Below, piece by piece: positions 1 through 10,181 of a stretch of 64,000 bases of DNA (position 1 is its first letter; the number at the start of each line of letters is the position of its first letter). This DNA comes from Pseudeuparius sepicola (lineage: Eukaryota; Arthropoda; Insecta; Coleoptera; Anthribidae). The stretch is taken from assembly GCA_963920635.1 (NCBI GenBank), contig OY987299.1, positions 128,957,373 to 129,021,372 on the forward strand, read 5' to 3'. The position numbers and the translations under genes were made by a program. Below the pieces are notes generated by a model that was given only the letters and a program-made list of their open reading frames with translations, searched no databases and was not told where the DNA came from.

Positions 1-444
1 AAAAAATACATTAAATTTACGATGGAAACAGAGATAAATGGAGTGTTGGCGTTCTTGGATGTTCAGGTGTTACGTCGGAATGATGGGTCTCTTAGAACGA
101 GATGGTATACAAAACCTACTAATTCGGGACGGTTACTAAACTATAAACCTAATAACCCCAAGTCACAAAAAATTGCAATAGTTAAAAATTTAATTTTTAG
201 ATCAACCAAGCTTAGTAGCCCAGAATACCACAAAGACAATCTTGTGAAGATAAAAAAAATTTAAAACTAAACAATTACTCTACGACGTTTGTAAATAATA
301 TTATAAATGAATATAATCCTAGTAACAGTAACAACTCACAAATATTAACAACTACATCCAACGGCGCTACCACTGGTCACAGATATTTCAAAATTCCTTT
401 CATTCCGGGTCTTTCTCACAAAATTGCTCACATGATTAGAAATA
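1..444 (+). pseudogene. PLE-1 reverse transcriptase, C-terminal part (runs in from outside the window)
   Basis: The reading frame is already open at base 1. It encodes the end of a Penelope-like reverse transcriptase: FLDVQVLRRNDG, then WYTKPTNSGRLLNY, the block that follows the catalytic core in PLEs. A one-base shift in the A-run near 257 ends that frame (stop at 264). The neighbouring frame continues with IPFIPGLSHKIAHM, a typical PLE linker motif, up to the TA at 443-444 where a DNA transposon is inserted. The reading resumes exactly at 1958. The gene is a dead retroelement copy, not host coding sequence. Confidence 0.85.
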
Positions 445-1955
445 CACACCGCACGAAAATTATCGCATAACTTGTAAATCTTCGAACGTTCGACTCGTAT
501 TTTGGTCTAACAGGCTGTACAATTTTTTTTTAATAAAATCTTATCAGCTGAAAATAATGAGCCAAAAAATTCGGGTAAAAAATGCTTTTTATGTGCCTTT
601 TTTGAATGCGATAAAATTGCCACTTTTTTGTACCACATTTGGTGTCAGTTTAAATTCTATTTTCGCCCTAAACGTATTAGATTTATACTTTTCTTTTTCA
701 ATGGCGGCTTTAAATAGACAAACTTTATCATTTACAACGCGACGAAGCAGTAAGAATCATCACACTTTTAGAAGATGGAAGATCACAACAATATGTGGCT
801 AACCTTCTTGGAATCGCTCAATCGTCCGTTAGTAGAGTGGCAGCAAGGTACAGAGAGACAGGTGACTATGGGAGACGGGCGGGACAACGGCGAGGAAGGA
901 TCAACTGCCGCGGACGACCGATACTTGCGACTTACGGCATTTAGAACTCGTCACTGCACTGCAAGGATGCTTCAATCAAGTCTTTTTGAGGCCACAAGAG
1001 TGCATATTTCTGTTCAAACCATTAGAGACCGGCTACGTGAAGACAATATTACGGCTAGAGTTCCTGCAACAGCACCTCTACTCACCAGAGAACATCGGGT
1101 GGCCAGGTTGCGTTTTGCTCGACAGCATTCTGCATGGGATGTCGACGACTGGGCTAATATTCTTTTTTCTGATGAGTCTACATTTTGTTTATATGCATCA
1201 GACCGCCGTATACCGGTCTATAGACGACCTGGGGAACGTTACATTCAGTGCAATTTTCGTCCAAATATCCCATACGGAGGTGGCTTAATAATGGTTTGGG
1301 ATGGTAAATCCTTAGAAGACCGAATGAGTTAATACCACTTCCTGGGGCTCGACTAAATGCTCACAGATACATAGTAGACATCTTGCAAGACCATGTTTTG
1401 CCATACGGTCCATTTATTGGGGACAATTTCATTTTTATGCAAGACAATGCCCGTCCACATACAGCAAGAATTGTTCGCGACTACTTTGAAGAAGTCGGCA
1501 TTGCGGTTTTAGACTGGCCAGCTCGCAGTCCAGATCTGAACCCTATCGAGCACGTTTGGAGCCATCTCGGTTGGCAATTACAAAACGGCAGAAGGCCATT
1601 TGCGAATTTAAACCAATTGGAAATGGCCCTTCTTGAAGAATGGGATCAGATGCCACAGGCCTATGTCCGGAGTTGTATTGAGAGCATGCCACGACGTATT
1701 CAAGCGGTAATTGAAGCTAGGGGCGGCTATACCCGATATTAGACTAAGGAACCTAAAGTTTTGTAGTTTTTGTTTTTCAATAAATTGTGTTAATGTGAAT
1801 AAAAACCTGTTCTCTTGGTTTTCGACGGTATTTATGGAAGAAATGAATTGAAATAGATACATTGACGTCTTAGCTATTATCTAAAAATTATTACTTATTT
1901 GGAAAAAAAACAGCTAATGAGTATTACGCTTATGCGATAATTTTCGTGCGGTGTG
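445..1955 (+). mobile_element. Tc1-type DNA transposon inserted in PLE-1
   Basis: Perfect 26-bp inverted ends lie at 445-470 (starting CACACCGCACGAAAAT) and 1930-1955. They are flanked by TA on both sides (443-444 and 1956-1957), the Tc1/mariner target duplication. Removing the element plus one TA rejoins the PLE reading frame without loss or gain of a base. The interior holds one broken DD34E transposase and AATAAA-type words just after its stop (about 1779 and 1799). Perfect ends with a frameshifted gene suggest it moved while supplied with transposase in trans, or decayed after a recent insertion. Confidence 0.95.
701..1741 (+). pseudogene. Tc1-like DD34E transposase, three frameshifts
   Basis: The protein is readable only by changing frame three times. 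The start MAALNRQTLSF (ATG 701) shifts near 740 into a helix-turn-helix stretch, DEAVRIITLLEDG and VANLLGIAQSSVSRV. This shifts near 895-930 into the first half of the catalytic domain, LFSDEST. A last shift near 1315-1325 gives MQDNARPH and SPDLNPIEHVW. The catalytic residues are D in FSDE, D in QDNA and E in PIEH, with 34 residues between the last two, which defines the Tc1 DD34E group. The order HTH, D, D, E and the length are normal for the family. It cannot make a working enzyme as read. Confidence 0.92.
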
Positions 1956-2564
1956 TATGTCAAAATCAACCCAACTAGCATATTATAATACAAAAACCAC
2001 GAATTCATTATTCTCACGACTAAAGGACAAAACTCCTAAAGGTGAATGTTCTAATATCGTTTATAAAATACCATGCAGTGAGTGTTCAAAGTCCTATGTG
2101 GGTCAAACTAAACAACATTTAAAGACCAGAATAAAACAGCACCAATATGACTGTAATGGCAAATTTAAAAATAAAAAAGAAAAACAGCTCTGGCAGCACA
2201 TCATTTTGAGGAGGGCCATCTATTTGACTATGACAATGCCAATATTTTAGATAGAGAAACAAACTGGTTTAAGAGAAATGTTAGCGAGATGATACATATT
2301 AGACTTAATGAGACTGTAAACTGTAGAACGGATACACAAAATTTGAGCTTAGTATATAGTAATTTGTTGGATTTATACAAAAAAAAAACGCGAGATAACG
2401 AACTAATATTTGAGGTGAGATCGCCACTCACATGCGGACACACTGTGTATATGAACGTACCAATTGTATTAATCTTTTTTTACCCATTCAATTTAAAGAA
2501 ACTATCCTCATTCTACCTTTCCTGCTCGAGTGTGTGGTTCCATTTTCGCTTTATTTATTTATAA
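1956..2564 (+). pseudogene. PLE-1 GIY-YIG endonuclease domain
   Basis: This is the continuation of PLE-1 after the transposon. LFSRLKDKTP leads into YKIPCSECSKSYVGQTKQHL, the cysteine pair and YVGQT core of the PLE-type GIY-YIG nuclease. A one-base shift near 2190 moves the frame, which then reads FDYDNANILDRETNW and CRTDTQNLSLVYSNL, the standard PLE carboxy terminus. Frameshifts here and near 257 make the element inactive. In active PLEs the nuclease nicks the target for primed reverse transcription. Confidence 0.88.
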
Positions 2565-2743
2565 CGTGTGCATTTACGGTAACAATGTGTCTTTCAATTG
2601 TCTATATGGTCTTTAACAATGTTTTCATAAGTGCTATAATATTCAACTGATTTAACTTGGTGAGTTTTTTACTTTCTTGTTCGGTTTGTATTGTATTTCG
2701 TCTTTTTTTTTCTGTAGTTCTTACGACATTGTGTTTTTTTAGC

Positions 2744-2776
2744 CTTGAAAAAGTCAAAATATATTGACGAAACGTC
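2744..2776 (+). ncRNA. PLE-1 3' hairpin with GAAACGTC (degenerate hammerhead-like)
   Basis: The inverted words GTCAA and TTGAC form a stem followed directly by GAAACGTC, just downstream of the PLE-1 coding end. PLE terminal repeats are known to carry hammerhead ribozyme motifs in which stem II is followed by GAAA. The CTGATGA half is not canonical here, so self-cleavage is doubtful. Confidence 0.4.
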
Positions 2777-2859
2777 GGCAATTGTTTTAAAAGGTTGCAT
2801 TTATTTATTTATGTCCTATCCCTGTGAATTTTCAACATGAACACTGAAGGACGTGAAAC

Positions 2860-3249
2860 AACTAACAGTTAATAAGAAAAGTTGTCCGAAATTAAAAGCT
2901 ATGACTAAATACGAAAACATGCCCCTAAGAAAATTTTTGTAAATAATAATAATTTCCCTTTTTTTTTAATATTCACTTTATCCAAATTCAAGCATATTTG
3001 AAAAATTAACTTAGATTTTTAGTTTATTAGGGAATCACAAACTTCATGTTTGTTGCAACAATATTAAACAAAACTCTCATTTAAGGTGCAAAATTTTTAT
3101 ATTTTTTGACCTACCTTGCATTCTGTTTATCTTGCAACAACTCTAAGTAATATGATTATTGAACATGCATCAAGTTTCGGCAATATCTGTATTTTGGTTG
3201 TGGAATAAATAAAAAATCCCATACGTTGCACACTTAAATGACCACACTG
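2860..3249. repeat. Partial copy of the palindromic repeat seen at 14957-15878
   Basis: Words such as TTGTCCGAAATTAAAAGCTATG, CACAAACTTCATGTTTGTTG, TTTTTGACCTACC and GTTGCACACTTAAATGA occur here in the same order as in the right half of the 14.9-15.9 kb palindrome. Only one arm is present, ending in CACACTG at 3243-3249. It is a non-coding, non-autonomous repeat. The stretch 3250-3508 shows no recognisable feature. Confidence 0.7.
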
Positions 3250-3508
3250 TGTATTAATGTGAATTCAACAATTAATGTAAATCTCCATTTATAATATTCT
3301 CGTAATAATTATTGTTTTGACTTTTTCATGGCAATTTTGATTTTGCCCGACATTCAATCAAAGGACGATTTTGTGCAAACTACTATAGCAAACATAATAT
3401 CTTTTCTGAACACATAACTGAAATCGCAAGAAAAACTTATAAAATTTTCATATTTACATTTTTCCCAAGATTAAAAACAAAAATGTTAAGGGAGGGTAGA
3501 ATGTTATA

Positions 3509-4505
3509 CAGTGTGACCAATAAAGTACGCACCGCACAAGGGATTTTTTTTTTATTTTTGGATAAAATGAAAATTTGACTTTGCCATCGATTTGTGCTTA
3601 TCGGAGGATGACAAATGACGTCACAAGAATCGACCACGTGACTTGCGGTATCTGTCAAAATTTACATTTATTTTCAAAAATCATCCAAAATCGACTTTAT
3701 TTGAAGCATTTTCGAAAAAAGTTATTAGAAAAAATTGTTTCTTTTGCAATTGTTAGCTTACATACCAATTTTCAGAGATCCACGATGACTTAGGTTTTTT
3801 GAGACTTTTCTAAAAAAAAAAAATTCCAAACATTTAACCAAAATTTGTTTATTGAAAATTGTACTTTTTTGACAGATCGACATCTCTAATATATTTTTAA
3901 CATCGATTCTAATGCTAGCCAGTTGTTTTCTTAGAAAATCTCTATTTGGTTTAAAAAATTATGTCGAGTTTGGTGCAAACTTGATTTAATTTCAAAGGTT
4001 TCAAAGGTCTCCATTTCACATCGTTAAATACATTCATCTAAAAGAAGTTATGTAAAGAGAGCACAAATAAATGAACTCATTTGGCTTATTTTGAAATAAA
4101 ATCAACGTTGCACCAAACTCGACATAATTTTTAAAATTAAATAGAGATTTTCTAAGAAAACATCTGGCTAGCATTAGAATTCATGTTAAAAATATATTAG
4201 AGGTGTCGATCTGTCCAAAAAGTACAATTTTCAATAAATAAATTTTAGTTAAATTGTTTGTTATAAAAAGTCGCAAAAAACAAAAGTCATCGTGAGTCTC
4301 TGAAAATTGGTACGTATAGGCTAACAGTTGCAAAAGAAACAACGTTTTAAAAAAAATGTCAATTATGACAGATACCGCACGTAGTTGATTCATGTGACGT
4401 CATTTTTCATCCTCCGAAAAGCACAAATCGATGGCAAAGTCAAATTTTCATTTTATCCAAAATTAAAAAAAATCCCTTATGGTGCGTACTTTATTGGTCA
4501 CACTG
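3509..4505. mobile_element. Foldback element with long inverted arms (CAGTGTGACC ends)
   Basis: The left arm (3509-3993) and right arm (4097-4505) are inverted copies, about 90% alike by eye with small indels, around a 100-bp centre. Ends read CAGTGTGACCAATAAAG and its reverse complement. TA precedes the left end; the right flank is AATAA, so the target duplication is unclear. The arms contain a GTGACGTCAT-like word. Open frames inside are by-products of the inverted arms. It is non-autonomous and probably Tc1/mariner-mobilised, judged by its ends. Confidence 0.8.
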
Positions 4506-4838
4506 AATAATCCTGAACAAAGATTTTTGTAGCAGTACCGTAGAACGGGGATATTTGAAACACTTTTTGTCTATTTTCTGGAATAACAACCTTAGTTTTA
4601 AAAAATTTTTTTTTTAAAAGGTGGCTTGATTGAAGTTAACTTAGGGCTACTATTGGCCATCCTAAAACTTTTTTTAGGCCAATAGTTTTGAAAAAAAAAA
4701 ATATTTTTGTTGGTGTTTCAAATTACCCCGGACCCGGGGTAATATGAAACACCTTAAATTTTACATGTTAAACTTATCATATATCAACTTCTGTGTATCA
4801 AAATAAAATAAACTCTTGTAAAATATAGTAGCTAAAAA

Positions 4839-6734
4839 CTAAAAAACATCACTTCTAAATTTCAATCGACCAAACTTTAACATATTCGGGTTTTCCAAAA
4901 TAAATTTTATTTGTTGAAATTTAACATAGTTTATATCCTCTACAGAGGGGTAAATAAATACATTATTTTTAAACATATAAGGCCTTAAGCAGCTGACTAA
5001 AATACTGCTTTTCTTTATGTCTATAATTTTTGAAACAAATTGTTTTGAACGTTCTTTTTTACTACCTTGATTATAACTAAAATCAACTATCACAAACTGT
5101 CCTTTTTTCAAATCACTTAAATTTATCACAGCTTTTTTAAATTCAGGCTTATTCTCATCTTCTGATTCTCTGTCGCTTGTATCAGACTGAGACGAACTAC
5201 TACTATGATCTGAGATCTGTTCAAGTCGTTTCTTCTTAGGAGAAAGGGATGTGTAAGGGGACATATTGGTTGTCTTTGAACAAGAAGGTTGATTTAGTTC
5301 ATTGTCGATTTGTGAATTAACCAAAGGTTTCCTATTTCGAGCTAGTTTATTCTCTTTGCTTTTGCCACCTTTTGGGTTTTTATAAACCTCAGCTTCGGTA
5401 TTTTCAAAGTCTGCTGAACTAACTGACTTTCCTGGTTGAATTTGTATCCGGTTTCTTTGTTGCCTCTTCTCTGGGCCCTTTTCAGGGACATGTAGTTTGA
5501 TGACATCCGTGAAGGACTGTGTAAGAGCATTCTGGTTATTGGTAGCCTCTGCTGTCTGTGGGAGAAGTTTAAACACCTCATCTTTATTTGGTGGGTAGAT
5601 TCCGCAAGCTTTGAATCCTGCTTTGATATTTATTTCACTTTTCGGCGAAAGCTTATCCAATGTTTGCTTTAACAGTGAAGGAAACACTGATTTCGGAACA
5701 ACTCCCTTGTTCTTTAGCTTCCATGCAGTCAATGTTTTCCTCCACTCGGTTTTCAGTGGGCGAAAGTAGGAGACGTCTAACGGTTGGCAAAGGTGAGTGC
5801 TATGAGGGGGTAAAAATATAAAATGAATGTTTGCGTCTTCACACTTTCTTATAACGTTTATGCTGAGATGGCTGGATAAATTGTCTCCTATCATTATTTT
5901 TTTTCCTTCAAGACGACGAAGATAAGGATATGGTATTTTAAAAAACCAGTCCTCGAAGATGTTGGAGTCGAACCATCCATTTTTGCTTCTATTATAATGA
6001 GAACCACATGGTCCTCCAATAACCCACTCTTTATAAAGGTGTGTAGATTTGTACACCACATAGGGTGGTAAAGCTGTCCCATCTGCTGCAGCACAAAACA
6101 TAAGAGAAGTGGACGACTTAGAAAAATCCATATTTCTTCTAGCATGTTTAACGCCCCGTCTCACAATGACCCGTTGTTTTCCAGGGTCATCAGTAAGGTT
6201 TGATTCATCATAGTTGAGTATATTGCTAGGCGACACACCATCAATTGCCTTATGAAGTTCACGAAAATAACATTCAAGCGTTTCCAGAGTTATTTCAGAT
6301 TTTGCTCTTTTCATGTTTTCAGACAGTCTTATTGTTAATTCCTTATTTCTTTGCATAAAGCTTTCACGCCAGTCTGGTCCAGGTAAATTGTTTTTGAATT
6401 TAGGAATCTTTACCCCCTTTCTGTTCAGAAAGCCTTGCACAAATAGTGCTAAATCTTTTTCCGTCATTGGATATCCATAGTTAGCTGCCACAAATAAAGC
6501 ATCCACTATTTGCTTCTCCTCAGTTTTTGACAAAATAGGCGGAGAACCAACGTTGTTGGGGTGCAATCCCTTAAATCGTCGATATATTGTCACATAAGGC
6601 ACATTGTTTCGCTCTGCCGCTTGCCTAAACGAAAATAGTCCATCCATGACATCTCGTAAAGCATTTTCTACAGCTTCCTCTGTGTAATTTCTATTTGCTT
6701 TTACACCTAACGGACGTTTATAATGTCGAGGCAT
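4839..6734 (-). CDS. pogo/Tigger-like (jerky-type) DDE transposase, 631 aa, uninterrupted
   Basis: It cuts and pastes its own element at TA sites in the nucleus. The N-terminus (about 15-60) is a psq-type helix-turn-helix (NYTEEAVENALRDVMDG, then NVPYVTIYRRF). The DDE_1 catalytic region covers about 165-370, with D176 (NYDESN), D284 (MIGDNLSSH) and D320 (QPLDVSYF); 35 residues separate the last two. A lysine- and serine-rich linker (about 430-520) precedes a C-terminal region of unknown role (about 525-631). There are no stops or shifts over 631 codons, normal for insect pogo proteins. The start ATG at 6734 sits next to a terminal-type motif copy at 6736-6752, which could allow self-repression (inference). 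Confidence 0.93.
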   Translation of the reverse strand: MPRHYKRPLGVKANRNYTEEAVENALRDVMDGLFSFRQAAERNNVPYVTIYRRFKGLHPNNVGSPPILSKTEEKQIVDALFVAANYGYPMTEKDLALFVQGFLNRKGVKIPKFKNNLPGPDWRESFMQRNKELTIRLSENMKRAKSEITLETLECYFRELHKAIDGVSPSNILNYDESNLTDDPGKQRVIVRRGVKHARRNMDFSKSSTSLMFCAAADGTALPPYVVYKSTHLYKEWVIGGPCGSHYNRSKNGWFDSNIFEDWFFKIPYPYLRRLEGKKIMIGDNLSSHLSINVIRKCEDANIHFIFLPPHSTHLCQPLDVSYFRPLKTEWRKTLTAWKLKNKGVVPKSVFPSLLKQTLDKLSPKSEINIKAGFKACGIYPPNKDEVFKLLPQTAEATNNQNALTQSFTDVIKLHVPEKGPEKRQQRNRIQIQPGKSVSSADFENTEAEVYKNPKGGKSKENKLARNRKPLVNSQIDNELNQPSCSKTTNMSPYTSLSPKKKRLEQISDHSSSSSQSDTSDRESEDENKPEFKKAVINLSDLKKGQFVIVDFSYNQGSKKERSKQFVSKIIDIKKSSILVSCLRPYMFKNNVFIYPSVEDINYVKFQQIKFILENPNMLKFGRLKFRSDVF

Positions 6735-6735
6735 G

Positions 6736-6752
6736 ATGTTTCAAATAACCCC
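6736..6752 (-). promoter_or_regulatory. Internal copy of the transposase-site motif at the start codon
   Basis: The motif TTTCAAATAACCCC lies one base upstream of the transposase ATG and matches the subterminal repeats of both element ends. Binding by the transposase could limit its own expression; this is inferred from position only. Confidence 0.45.
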
Positions 6753-7148
6753 TGAAATTAAGTTTTTTTGTTAATCTTGTGATATGTATATTTAACAAAT
6801 TTTGTTTTTTGAAAACAACGATATCATTATGAAACTAACACATTAGACCCTAATTTGGATGGATTTGAAACTTTCTAACTATAACCATAACCAGCTGACA
6901 TACAACACTTTTCGACTTACCAAAAATTCAGTGGATTTCCACCAAAATTTAAAAATTTCTCTAGCTTCACCAGAAACTCAGTCTAGTCATCTAACCTCAC
7001 TATTTCATAGCCTGACATATTTGAAATTAAGTTGTCATAGTAGAAATCTGCTTTATCAACCAATATGGTTGTAGGCGCCAAAATTTAAATAAAACATCAA
7101 TTTGTTTCACATTACCCCAGGTGTTTCAAATATCCCCGTTCTACGGTA

Positions 7149-8100
7149 CTCATTGCAGCTGATAAAAGCCATCTTTGGTTCCTTCGCAACTACAACATAT
7201 TACTAGTAGTTGTTAAGACAATAATGTGCTGTTGTTAAGTCGATACAGGTAAATGAGGTAAATAATATTGCTTTATATTCTTTTATGTACTTAGTATTCT
7301 TTTATGACTCCTGTTTACAATAATTACCTACATATTTATGTTCGTTTAAACTCAAAATGTAACAGCTATACGATTTTGACAAGACTGTTTCACACAGCAC
7401 AAAAATAGACTTTCGGTAAAATTCGGACAACTCTTATGATGTTAAAATCGGTTATAAGTGTTTTAAGTAGATAAAGGTAAATAATATTCCTTTAAGTTAA
7501 CCACAACCAAGCAATGTTCTCTATGTAGTTAAGTCTCAAAATTCGAAAAGCTTTTTAATAAACGGCGGTTTTATTAAAAGTAATGAAAAACCGCAGGCGA
7601 ACGCGACAGGATAAAATGCATGCTGCTCACGAAATATGACACTCGTCGTGGATGCACCACTTTCCAAAGTTTGCTTTGCATTCGCCAACGCGCTTTAAAG
7701 CGTACACGCGGCATGGTGATATTGCCTGTCCGGAATATGCAATTCTCGATGCGCGATATGCGCTGCGGCGTTCCATATTAATATTAATATACACCCCGTG
7801 AATTTTTACTGGGTGTTGTGCCTGAAAAAAATAAAAAAGTGGACTATTCGTTGAAAATTCTGTAAACATGTTTGGTAATACTGGGTGTTCATGGGTTACT
7901 TATCTTAATCAGCCACATTATCTGTGTTGTCAGTCTCAATTCTACAAACTGCAAGCGATAAAACGCAGCACTATACGCGTAGTAATTTTCACACTCACAT
8001 TTCTCATAATTTTTAAATAACACAAGAAAAATTGCTACCGGTAACACTAATAAATGATATACCGACGTCTACTACGCTATATTCGTTTTGCAAGTTTTCT
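7149..8100. other. No gene seen
   Basis: AT-rich DNA. A short GC-richer block (7590-7770) has no convincing reading frame on either strand and may be conserved non-coding sequence. Nothing else is supportable. Confidence 0.5.
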
Positions 8101-8109
8101 TTTTTTTTT

Positions 8110-8380
8110 CTTGCATGTCAGGCGCGGCTTCCCCATAAGTTCATTTGGTCAATGACGTAATTTATAAAAAAAATTAAATGTTTAATAATAAACTATCTTT
8201 AAGAAAACACAATTACATTTTTATGTAAGAACTCCCCAAATATTACTAATGGAGCCAAGATTAGATACTAATGTCTCATTGAGACGGAGACAACAGCATA
8301 CGCGCCTGCTCTGAAGCTGAAAAGAGACAAGTAGAGTCGCCGTCGTCGACTGTGTAGGAACTAGTAAAATAAGAGGCATA
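8110..8380 (-). repeat. Dispersed repeat, inverted relative to a copy at 23190-23500
   Basis: The reverse complement shares ACTTGTCTCTTTTC, GCGCGTATGCTGTTG and GTCATTGACCAAATGA, in that order, with 23.2-23.5 kb. The middle parts differ. No ORF or terminal repeat was recognised. Confidence 0.6.
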
Positions 8381-9184
8381 TTGACTTATAAAAAACGTTT
8401 GGAAATAAAAGAAAAATGACTCCCAAAATCTCTTCTAGATTGAAAACAAACCACAAAAGACAGAGGAATAGTATATTTCATTACGAGTTTGGAAATAAAA
8501 ATTTTTCCGTGCGCGCGTGACAAATTTCCGGGAGGCGCAGCCGAACACGGGAAGTCATGCAAGCACGAAAAAATCTATTTCTGGACGTGTAATAAACGAT
8601 ATTTTTTATTATACTTCTTTGAATACGGAAACTTAAAACATTTTGTCGGCATATTATAATAAATTTAATTGACAAAAAATAAACAATGCAGACAATATAG
8701 TGTTTGGTATGTATGATGCGTTTCCATAGTTACTCTCAAATTGTTTCAAAGGTGCTTTGTTGTAAATTAGTTATTGTCAGATAAGGTGAATAAAACGTCA
8801 AAAATATTACAGAAATGAATCTAAATATTGAAACACTTACGAATTAAAATACAAAATAGGTTATGTTAAATATCAGAGAACATATAGAGTTTCTTAAATT
8901 TAGTTTACTTTGCTGCATATTTCTATTTTAAAGCCATATATTCGGTATTTTTATTCAGCGCACGGAAAGTTTTTCCATGCGCTGTTTCCGTGCGCTAGCC
9001 CGAAAAACCTTCTTTCATTATTATGTTGTGGCACACCAACCACCTTAACTCATATGGACTTACTGACTGGCAGGCTGTATTTTTTAGACTTAGTTCGTTT
9101 GTAATGTCTGGGGTGGTTTTGATATACTGGATTTTTGACCTGTATAAAGTTTAAAAAATTCAGCATTTCGAGTTGCTACAGAGA
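8381..9184. other. No gene seen
   Basis: AT-rich. Two segments, 8500-8580 and 8955-9010, share GTGCGC-rich words (CCGTGCGC, GGAAA...) in opposite orientation and may be remnants of one inverted-end repeat. No coding sequence is supported. Confidence 0.35.
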
Positions 9185-9540
9185 AGAACACCTTGTATAT
9201 TTTTTATTGGATCTTTGCACATCGACACTGTGAGTGGTCTGTTCATCATCTAACTGTTTCGAAGTAATTTCATGGCACACTTGACTCTCCAGATGCCTTT
9301 AAAATTCCTATTTTGCTCAATTTTGGTGTCAGATTTTAAATAAAAAAATCGCTAAATGGTTTTCGTCATTTTTTACTATAGAAAAAAAATTTGTAGTAGG
9401 CCTTGAAAATTGACTCTAAGACCTGAAATTTTGCACCAACGTAGAGTTCTTTGTGGCCTATTTTTAGAAAAAAACGCGGCTAAAATCGGATGGAGAATAC
9501 AAATTTTACGGGGGTGTTCGCACTTAAGATGAAACACCCT
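9185..9540. repeat. Dispersed repeat related to 51350-51530
   Basis: Both loci carry TATTGGATCTTTGCA, then a CTGTT(C/G)A word, CAACTGTTT-like, TTCCATGGCA-like and CTATTTTGCT words in the same order. This copy is bounded by ACACCTTGTATATT on the left and AACACCCTGTGTTTAC on the right, resembling worn Tc1/mariner-type ends. Confidence 0.55.
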
Positions 9541-9639
9541 GTGTTTACTGACCGGTAAGAGATCAAGTCCTTATACCGCCTGACAGGCTCTGTCTATATT
9601 GCGTCGATATCGAGAATAATTTTTGAAAGAGCTTTACTT

Positions 9640-10010
9640 GCTTACGTCATAAATTGACTTCTCGAAAACAAGGCCGCGTGCCCCGCTCGGTCCGGAACAA
9701 CTGAGCCAGGCAGAGAATAGGGATCGTAAATCCAGCCCGCATCGGATGTATAGTGATTCCGTCAACAGTTGCCGGGCCGGGATCAACGCGAACCTGACGA
9801 CGGGTCGATCGGCTATCGGCGGTCATCCGGCTATACGTCCGCCGCCGTGGGCCGGGACAAAACGGTCCCGATTTACGGTTGCAAATTATGTGGGGAAAAG
9901 CGACGTCCGGCGAACGGCGGGATCATCTGGATGGGAATTGGAAATTCCGGTTGCCACTGGAAGCGGGATCGATGACTTGCCTCGTTGTTCCTAAAACGCC
10001 GTTGTGTTGT
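9640..10010. other. GC-rich island without a credible ORF
   Basis: The base composition rises sharply against the AT-rich surroundings, with many CG dinucleotides (GGTCGATCGGCTATCGG, CGCCGCCGTGGGCC). Two overlapping plus-strand frames (about 70-80 codons) show no recognisable protein. A candidate for conserved regulatory DNA or an untranslated exon. Confidence 0.4.
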
Positions 10011-10181
10011 AGCAAACGCAGATGAGGTTACTTCATAATGGGCTATTGTTGCGATCTCAGTTTACTCGAAACAACAGCAAACCAATGACAACAACAGAAA
10101 ATCCTCAACCTATATACGCGAAGGAAATTAAAACTAGGCTGTGATTCTATTTTTTCTGCCGTAAGGCATATAAGGCATATA

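Larger units (their letters stand above)
4538..7146 (-). mobile_element. Complete-looking pogo/Tigger-type transposon
   Basis: Perfect 26-bp inverted ends, starting CCGTAGAACGGGGATA, lie at 4538-4563 and 7121-7146, each flanked by TA (4536-4537 and 7147-7148). The single gene (4839-6734, minus) fills most of it. The motif GTGTTTCAAAT(A/T)ACCCC, or a close variant, occurs six times: 4547-4563, 4713-4729, 4736-4752, 6736-6752, 7103-7118 and 7121-7137. Such subterminal repeats are typical transposase-binding sites. Matched ends, target duplication and an open gene suggest a young, possibly autonomous copy. Confidence 0.93.

Noticed and set aside
5342..6145. Two extra minus-strand frames within the pogo gene
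   Set aside because: They are alternative frames of the same transposase gene.
9746..9994. Two overlapping plus frames in a GC-rich island
   Set aside because: GC-rich DNA lacks stop codons by composition; neither frame resembles a protein.
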